64,000 nt of DNA from Desarmillaria ectypa (Eukaryota; Basidiomycota; Agaricomycetes; Agaricales; Physalacriaceae). Location of the stretch: assembly GCA_030407005.1 (NCBI GenBank), contig JAUDYN010000001.1, positions 4,340,001-4,404,000 on the forward strand, in the 5' to 3' direction. Position 1 is the first letter of the stretch. Each line of letters begins with the position of its first letter. Below, one piece after another: positions 56,526-64,000 of the stretch. A model generated the notes under the pieces. It searched no databases. It had not been told where the DNA came from and saw nothing but the letters and a program-made list of their open reading frames with translations. The position numbers and the translations under genes were made by a program.

Positions 56526-57668
56526 ATGAGGAAAGGCTTTCTCCTCTCTTCTTCGCGGAAGTCTACAGAGACTCGCTCATCGGACTCCTTCCCGTCATCA
56601 TCTATCCTTGAGCCTCCACCCAATAACGATACAACCCGGGTTCTATCCAAGACTCCACGTATCGTTCTTTCAGATGCGAGAATACCCGGCGCACCTTGCT
56701 TCCTTTACCTGCCCCATGGCAAACATGACATGGTATACATCGACAATCTCCCCAATGTCAAAGAGATATCGACGTGGAGAGTGTGGGATGAACCTATACC
56801 TTCCGATAATAGAGATTTCATTGCTTTCCAGCCTGTCGAGGGCAAAGGCATGGGTATGATCGCTCGTCGAACGATCCTTGCTGGGGAACTCATCATCGCC
56901 GAGCGGCCTGTCTATGCACAGCGGAAGGCGCTTCCGCGTTGCAACGCCCAGAACGCTGCGAACGGTGTTTTCCATCTCTCCGCTGTGAAGGACCTCAGCC
57001 CTACCTCGCGCGAGGCCATCTTTTCATTGAAGAATTCGAAAACGGGTTGTCATCCCCTTCCTGGTATTCTCCAAACGAACTTCCTCATGCTCGACATCAC
57101 CGAAGAGCCAGACCCCAATCCAGAGAACCAGTTCGTTGGTATCTTTCCCTTGCTTTCGCGGGCAAACCACGATTGTACCCCCAACTCTCACTATTTCTTT
57201 AATTTCTCGTCTTTCACTGGCGAGTTTCGTGCCACGAGGAATATTCTGCGAGGAGACGAAGTGACGATCTCGTATACACATGTCCTTGCACCCAGAGCTC
57301 TTCGACAGGCTCATTTGAGGGGTAATTATTCTTTCATCTGCTCCTGTGTAGCGTGCTGCCTGGACACGAAACAGGCTGAGGCCAGTGACGAGCGGCGCGC
57401 ACAAATCTATCAGTTGGTGGAGGAGATTACGCCCGGAAGCTCTGCTTTGCAGAAGCCGTCGTACGAGAAGATGAAGGAGTGTTTGAAGGTTGTAGAGAAG
57501 GAGCGTCTTGACATTTACCGTGCACAGATGCTCTTCTACGGTGGGACGCTGCTATTGCAACGGGGAGATATCACCCACTTTTTGCAATGGATGAAAAGAG
57601 CCAAAGAGGAGTACCTTCGGATGGAGGGCGAGACATCACCAGCGTTCAAGGCTGTGAGGACGACGTGA
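56526..57668 (+). CDS. SET-domain protein (SMYD-like, putative lysine methyltransferase)
   Basis: SET proteins transfer methyl groups from AdoMet to protein lysines. The frame is open from 56451. I chose MRKGFLLSSSRKS (56526), although MSG at 56463, alone or spliced over a 50-nt intron, keeps the same frame. The N-terminal 90 residues are low complexity. The SET core begins GKGMGMIARRTILAGELIIA. The signature SRANHDCTPNSHYFF and the GDEVTISYTH motif are intact, and a post-SET cysteine pattern follows (YSFICSCVACC). The remainder is helical (KECLKVVEKERLDIYRAQML...). No MYND finger is inserted. The stop at 57668 follows FKAVRTT; a further intron there (donor gtgagt) could extend it. Confidence 0.8.
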   Translation: MRKGFLLSSSRKSTETRSSDSFPSSSILEPPPNNDTTRVLSKTPRIVLSDARIPGAPCFLYLPHGKHDMVYIDNLPNVKEISTWRVWDEPIPSDNRDFIAFQPVEGKGMGMIARRTILAGELIIAERPVYAQRKALPRCNAQNAANGVFHLSAVKDLSPTSREAIFSLKNSKTGCHPLPGILQTNFLMLDITEEPDPNPENQFVGIFPLLSRANHDCTPNSHYFFNFSSFTGEFRATRNILRGDEVTISYTHVLAPRALRQAHLRGNYSFICSCVACCLDTKQAEASDERRAQIYQLVEEITPGSSALQKPSYEKMKECLKVVEKERLDIYRAQMLFYGGTLLLQRGDITHFLQWMKRAKEEYLRMEGETSPAFKAVRTT

Positions 57669-58439
57669 GTGCAAATACTCGTTGCTTGTGTGAATCTTCT
57701 GATAGGTATGTGTTATGTAAAGTCTTCAGATCTGGCCGGGCGCCTCGCGCTGAAGTGCAAGCGGTGCCGAGCACGATTACCCAACCTCTTACCCTTGAAC
57801 ATGCTTTGATAACGATATAAAGAGGCGTCCCTCTACGGCGGGAGGGCAGTACCTATTTTAACTTTCATTCACAGCTCGTGATGTATGCTAATGGCATTTC
57901 GATACCGATGTATTAACGGAACTATTTTTAACATTAAACAAGAAAAACTAAACACCTATATAAGAAAGGTTTGTTACATCCCTATTTCCGTACGGTCTGG
58001 TTACTCTGCGTTTGCATCGTCGTACAACCTGAAAGCTTCAGACACAAGAAAATCCACAAAGCATCGCTTCAACGCCAAATCTCCCAACTCATACAGAATA
58101 GAATACCACTTCTCAAACCATGCCCGTCAAAAAACCAACTCGACGACGTGTATTCAGATCTCCCAAGGAAAAAGTGGGGATTATGTGATTCTGAGATATT
58201 GAGTTCAAAAATGGGCAATTATTGAGGATTATATAAGAGCTGGGGGATATTATGCTGGTAGAAAGGGAGATGCTGCGTTTCCGAGGCCAAAAAAGGACAA
58301 AAGGATCGGGCCGTCGGAAGGCATCCCGCACCATCGCTACACCACTACGTGTACACTGCTTACTAACCTTGCTTTCATTTCGGAGTTCTGGTCTTCTTTT
58401 CCTGATACAATTAACTCTTTTTCTCTTAAGCTTGATGGG
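57669..58439. other. Intergenic stretch before solo LTR
   Basis: Short frames only; no recognised gene. Confidence 0.3.
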
Positions 58440-58743
58440 TGTTGTAAAAGAGTGTATAACGGAGGTTATGAGTGCAGTGGTAAACTACGAGACTTGACCG
58501 TGTGAGAGATGTGGGTGAGAGTAAGAATATGAATCTCAATTATTGGTGGGCTGGTCTGCCCGGTATATATACTACAAGGTGGGTACTTCTAGAATATACT
58601 ATTATCTACTAGTGTCCATGTCTGACTCATTGCTGAGTGAGCAGACAGACGATCGAGTCAAGGAGAAGGTGCGCGAAGGTTCGCGCGCTTCAACGTTGCT
58701 CCGATTGCCGGATTGCCATATGCGGCTGAGCGCGTCTTCAACA
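58440..58743 (+). mobile_element. Solo LTR (family C)
   Basis: 304 bp, TGTTGTAAAAGAGTG to GTCTTCAACA, with perfect ATGGG target duplications (58435-58439 and 58744-58748). Nearly identical to 53926-54225, including TGGTGGGCTGGTCTGCCCGG. Confidence 0.93.
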
Positions 58744-58749
58744 ATGGGT

Positions 58750-61700
58750 CCTGACACGGATGCCGAGGCGCACTTTCAAAGAGAAAGACCTGAATTCTTC
58801 CGTTCTGGCGAGACCAGTGGGTAAGCGATCTGTAAGTATTTTGGGTTGTCTATGGTTATCAAACGATGGTTCTGCAGTATTCGGCCCATAATTTTTTTTT
58901 CTTCATGCCGTACTTTTGTCTTTGGTGAAACACTGACGAGAATATAAGTCAAAACTTTATCGCATATATACATATACAGTAGTCTAATGATCCTGTATCC
59001 ATCTAGCTGGGCCCTTTGTGACAAGACCTGACCCACACGAAGACACCTGAGGCATCCGCACCGGAATCATTTCCTTGCACAGCATACCGTAGCATGGTAT
59101 CATTTCTCGCTTTCCTGTTTTTCTCTTCCTCCACCACAGCATCCAATTCCGAGTTCCTAGTTGCCAGGACAATATCCCATAAATTCAAGTCTCTATCTTC
59201 TTCATTCTACAGCATGCAAGCTAGCCCGATGGTACCACCCGCTGCCGTTAAGACCTGCGCAGTAGCGTAGATAATACATAATCTCTGACCATGGTAAACC
59301 CATATTTTCTGATTCTGTGCCACCAAGGTGTTGACCATGGTTTTATGGCCAATATAAGTTATTAGTGGGATCGTAACATTGACCAGGATATACACCAATG
59401 TACTGATGACATTGTTGCTATTTGGAGTGAGCATTCTGGCAGTTTGATTAACCAAAAATTGATCACTGGTCACTAAATTGGTGTCAGGTTTCCATATCTA
59501 GGGCTGTACAGAATTGGGCAAGGTGTATTGTATGCTTCTACAGATATTACAATTTTTCCGTTATCTAATCTTATCCGAGTCATATCCATGACTCATCCAT
59601 CTAATCAACCACAATCTATCCTTCATATTGACCTATTCACCGACTCATACCCTCATTCTCATCAACTGTTGCCCCAAACCATTTCTATTGGACCAATGAT
59701 CCTTCTGGACCATTCCACTTTGACACCATTCAAGCATGGACTTGACCATTTCATCTATATATATCACCATAAAAACAGTATATAAGTAGAGTAAAACTCA
59801 CCATTGTACTTTATCTTTCGACTAAACTTTAATCATATACCTCTTACTCTCATACACTAAAGACTATGCTTAACTCTCTATTTGGGTGATTGTTCGAATG
59901 CGTAACAGCCCCTAGAGAACAGCTGACATCCCAAGTCATGTGACTAAGTGGGTCCCTAACATTAGTCGAAAGATTTTCCTATGCTTCTTTTAATGCTAGC
60001 TGTAAAGAAGCATCTCCTCATGACCAATGAGGAGAACTGACAAGAACCACGAACCATTTCTCTTGGTGTCGCAATCAGCAGCACCATCCTTTTGACTTTT
60101 TTCACAGTCCTTGCCATTCTAATCTACAAGGAAGAAATCCAAGCTCTGCTCCAGCAAAGGTGAGCTCGATGACCAACACTCCCACCCTGACCTCCACAAC
60201 ACCTGGGCAATGTCCTTCCCTGGGAGTTACCCCCCACCCGACTGGGACAACGAGAGGCAATACCACTTGTCCGTCCCCAGGCCCATTTCACCATCATGTC
60301 CTCCTCCGAGGGGACAACCAATGATGAGAGGCCCCCAACTCCTGGGCCCTCCTCTGCCCATGTCCATAATGCATAGGCAGTTCTACTCAGGCACCAGGTG
60401 GAACGACCTGCCTCCACCCTGGCCCAGGAATATGCATGGGACATTCAGGCTCAGGGCAATGATGCCCCACCCCCATACCCTGGCCCTCCCCTTGTCCCGC
60501 AACCCCGGCCCTCCACCAGCAACACTGGTGAGTACCTTCCTGCTCCTGGTCCTGCTCCCCCAATAATTCCAATGGGTACTACCATGGGCCCTGACACCCC
60601 AACAATCCCGGCATGGATTGAAACCATCCATACAGCCCCTGGGGCCATGAAAACTGGCCCTGAGGAGGGACGAACTCCACTTCCTTGCTCCCCATTATCA
60701 AACTCTCCAACGAGTCTGACAGGGAGCTCGACGCCCTGACCCCAGCTGCTCCCAGTGCTGCTGATGACCCCTTCAACCCAAATGGAGGGGACTATATATG
60801 GCCTGACCTCTCTGAGGTTGACCGAAGGCTATTCAGCCCCTTCAGGGCTGCCACCTGGGAGATTTGATGCAGAGACGTTGAAGCAAGAGACCTCTGGGCT
60901 GAGCCCAGACCTGAAATGGATGAGTGGTTGGTGCTCAACTGAGGAGACCCCATCCGGGGTCCAGACCCAGCCCTCATTGTTTGTGCCTGGATATGCACCA
61001 ACCAGTGATATGCCATCTACATGTTCACACCTAGATTTTGCGATTTTGTAACAATACTATTGCATATCTATCCTATACTAGTGATACATAGAGGACTATA
61101 GCTGAGGCTTTGAGCTGATAGTTAAAAGCAGTAAGCAACTGGTAGAGCCAGGACTTAGATGCAACACCATTAGTGGGTTAAATCTACCAGCCGGCCAGAC
61201 TAGTAACTCAAATGCTAGCAGGACTAAGTGAAATACAGCCACTAGCAAATGAAGGATGCTACTAGCACACAAAAACCAGGAGCAGAGTACACAGATCTCG
61301 TCAAGTTCTGTCACTAGCAGCCCAGACTGGGCATAAACACCTAAGTCAGGATAACTAGTCACATGGCAATCTTGAAACAGGACTTAGAAATAAATTAGGA
61401 ATGGATTAACCTTGAGCCCAGATCCGACTATTTCGATATAAATCTCTTATGATCGATGCTAGTGGAGCCAGACTGCACCCTCGATCATGATTGGATAGCT
61501 GTTACAGGCACCAATATCTGGATATCCATATAACCGCATTACTAGGGCATGTAGTTGGGCCAAGGGTGCGGAAAGACCAACTGTGGAGTCTCTAGACCGA
61601 TTATTGCATGATTATTCACCATTATTCGTGACTAGCCAAGAAATCCTTACCAATATACCCTATACCCAGATGATATTTATAGTTCTGCCTCAGTAGTATA

Positions 61701-64000
61701 TAAGTAGTGGGATGGATGCTCATGCAAAGCAGGCAAGCCATCCCCACAGTTGAGCCCTCACTGATAGTAACTGGTGTCCCCAATTAAAGGCTTTTGTGCT
61801 TAACCTCGATGAAGTGATTAATATTCACTAAGTCACCCATAGTATTGCATTGAATTAAAGTCTATTAGAGGCACTGTTGTGTCCTGCAAAGGTCTGGAGT
61901 GTTTTGAAGTTAGTTCAAGCAAAGTTCTCGGAGTTATAGTTTATTCTTAGGCCAAGAGCGCCACTAGTTAGCCAAGAGTGCGGCTAGTCAAGTGTTTATC
62001 ACTTGTAGGAAGCAGTATAGGGCCAAGAGCGCCACCAGTCTGAAGCAGTTTCAGTCAGAACAAGCACAGTAGCTCAAACCAAGTCACTTTTTACCCAATT
62101 GTGTCTTACCCACCCCACTAGTATGAGTAGTACTTTGTATAACTCACTGGTAATGAATAAAATGTCTTTAAGACAACTGTACTTGATTATTGAAGTCTGC
62201 AGAGTGCTTCCATCATACTTGAAACCACCCAAATTCAATATTGGTGATTAAGTGTAGAGTAGTAAGAGGTTTAGTGTGATTGGTGTTCATTACCATTCTC
62301 TAATTCTTTTGTCACTTGCTGTTACCAAGCACATCATCGGACCACCTATTTTCATGATTGCTGAGGGCTTCATCTTTGAAGGTCCTTGCCTGCTCTTCTG
62401 GGATACTTCATATAGCATTCCAGTACTGCCTTCTGTAGTATGTCTTGTTGTCTTCTCCCAGTAATTGGCCACTAAACATGTGGCAGAAGTCAAGAGCAAG
62501 TATATGCTCTTGACAATATTCATTCCATGCCTCACCCATATGAATCCTGAGCTCATTGAGGGCTGCAAGGATTGAGTTATGATGCTCTGTAGTAATGGTA
62601 CCATTCTAGGTAGTATTGATGGGGGTGTCAACTTCTTGCTGGGGGGTGGAGATTGAGGAGTATGCCAATTGAGTATATTGGTGAATTGCCCTGTCTCATT
62701 CTTCTTGCTCAGTGTAGCTGAGCATTGAGGAATTAGAGTGACTATCTGAGGGGTAGTATTAGTCTCTTGCCATGTAGGTAGTATAGGTCAACTCAGTGGG
62801 GGAATTGGGGTTGTATGTAGAATGGACTGATCAATGGGGGTACAAGAGAATCTCTGGTCCTAAGGCCCAGTCCAAATCTGCTGGTGATCTCACTGTCATC
62901 AGACTGGCTTCTTTCAATGCTTGTCAGGTTTTCAGTTTGGTCTTTGAGGATGATGCATCATTCTTTTTCAATGATATTATCCTCAGAGCTTCCCATATGA
63001 TTTTCATCTTGCTCTGTCTCAGATAAGGGCCTGAGCATTGTGAAGATACTTCCTGGGGGCTGGATGGCAATATAGTGTTGTGGGAGGTAGATATTGGGTT
63101 GGGGTTGTGGAGTACATGAATTGGTGTAGAATGCATATGTTGCATACTGGTATATTTCTTGATGATAGTAGATGGTAATGAGAGAGAGGGTGGAAATTCC
63201 TGTTACAGCTAGGATAGCTATTACAAGGATGATAACAGTTTGCATAGAGATGTCAGTGGTTGTTTGCATTCAGTCTTCAATAGTGTATGGTGGTCACTGA
63301 AAAAGAGAGAAAAAGAAGCTTTGAGCTAATTATTAGACCCAAACTCTGTTGGACAACAATGATAAACACTAGACTGTATCACATTTGTACAGTCACCCAG
63401 TGAGTCCACTTAATATTGTCAACTAAGAGTTGAGACTAAAGACTAGCTTTAAGTGAGAGGAGGAGTCAACAAGAAAAGTTTGGTATGATTAAACTTAGCT
63501 TGAAGCTGGAGAATATACAGCAAGAGCTATGCTACTTATATACTAAAGTATGGGTTCTAATAATAGATGGTTTATGTGTAAAACATATAGAAACAATAGT
63601 ATAGTGGAACAACTTTAGCAAGCTGTAGTTCCATGTCTTTGTAGGCACTGGGATTAGATATAATAATCCAGCACCTAGATGAAAGATAAGATAAACAGTC
63701 AAAATAGTGAGAAATTGTAACATATAGTTTTTAGTTTCAAGTTCAACATGAGCTACTTATGAGTTGTATAAGTAATGCTAAAACTAATATAGTGCAAACC
63801 CACTAAACCAACATGCTTAGGTCATTGAAGAAGTTCTTTATTGAGAATAGAACTGACAAAATAGGTCCTTGTAGAATAGATAGGTAGATATAGTGTTATA
63901 GATATTAGGTCTTTGCTAGATTGTATATGAGTCAACACATATCTACTTTCAGTGTGCTACATTATATATATGTATGCACCAAATTTTGGCTTTCATAAGC
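58750..64000. mobile_element. AT-rich retroelement-like tract
   Basis: About 5 kb without a recognised intact gene. It contains a Pro-rich broken frame (60210-60867, with PPPYPGPPLVPQPRP and DDPFNPNGGDYIWPDLSEVD), a triplet of 'gccaagagcgccac' motifs at about 61951-62040, TATA-like promoters (61698, 59761), and a minus-strand frame at 62290-62631 whose alternate frame reads LALDFCHMFSGQLLGED. This fits a decayed LTR element whose gag-like region remains, but no RT, RNase H or integrase motif was seen. Confidence 0.45.
60210..60867 (+). pseudogene. Proline-rich gag-like remnant
   Basis: Overlapping frames share Pro-rich composition (PPPYPGPPLVPQPRP, PAPGPAPPIIPMG). The most conserved-looking part is SNESDRELDALTPAAPSAAD. 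After a stop it continues CRDVEARDLWAEPRPEMDEW in the same frame. A low-complexity former gag-like or host protein is possible; I cannot decide which. Confidence 0.35.

Noticed and set aside
57885..58225. Overlapping plus frames before the second solo LTR as small proteins
   Set aside because: Basic, low-information composition and no splice or promoter context.
1..64000. CRISPR array, bacterial operon or rRNA genes
   Set aside because: No regularly spaced repeats; genes are intron-split and monocistronic, and no rRNA motifs are visible.

Overview
This is a nuclear segment of a filamentous basidiomycete, most likely a mushroom-forming Agaricomycete. The evidence is many GT-AG introns of about 45-70 nt, a conserved intron lattice in paralogues, split tRNA-Leu genes, F-box families with an 'SPVRRL.EIL' box, a Ser/Gly-rich surface protein of mushroom type, and abundant solo LTRs ending TGTTG...CAACA. 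I could not fix genus or order.

Layout. 0-20 kb: an intact metacaspase (335-2585), a degraded calmodulin-like gene (minus), an F-box pseudogene (minus, 4535-6190), a Sec2-type Rab-GEF (minus, 6898-8388), a type-B carboxylesterase (9003-11058), a metacaspase pseudogene (12352-14260), the left arm of a long inverted repeat carrying tRNA-Leu(AAG), and a second intact metacaspase (17885-20095). 20-28 kb: an F-box pseudogene, a Ser/Gly-rich surface protein, and the right inverted-repeat arm with a second tRNA-Leu(AAG) and LTR insertions. 28-40 kb: a third F-box remnant, small secreted proteins, a metallo-beta-lactamase-fold hydrolase (minus, 30903-32179), and an 18-exon gene (33760-36395) that joins an N-terminal helical domain of the fungal NLR/MLKL-NTD/HeLo-like type to a metacaspase-like domain lacking its catalytic histidine. 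40-53 kb: LTR debris, a MYND fragment, an unrecognised intact gene (minus, 47184-48000) and an FMN-dependent 2-hydroxyacid dehydrogenase (minus, 49225-50728). 53-64 kb: a Kv-beta-like aldo-keto reductase broken by a nonsense codon and a solo LTR, a SET-domain protein, a twin solo LTR and about 5 kb of AT-rich derelict retroelement.

The outstanding feature is the metacaspase family. Four members lie within 36 kb on the same strand with nearly the same intron positions: two intact enzymes (one with an altered Cys box), one broken copy and one intact pseudo-enzyme fused to a helical module. I infer a locally expanded regulated-cell-death or incompatibility-type locus in which proteolytically competent and incompetent family members coexist. 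The remaining genes are housekeeping or metabolic and show no pathway link to the cluster.
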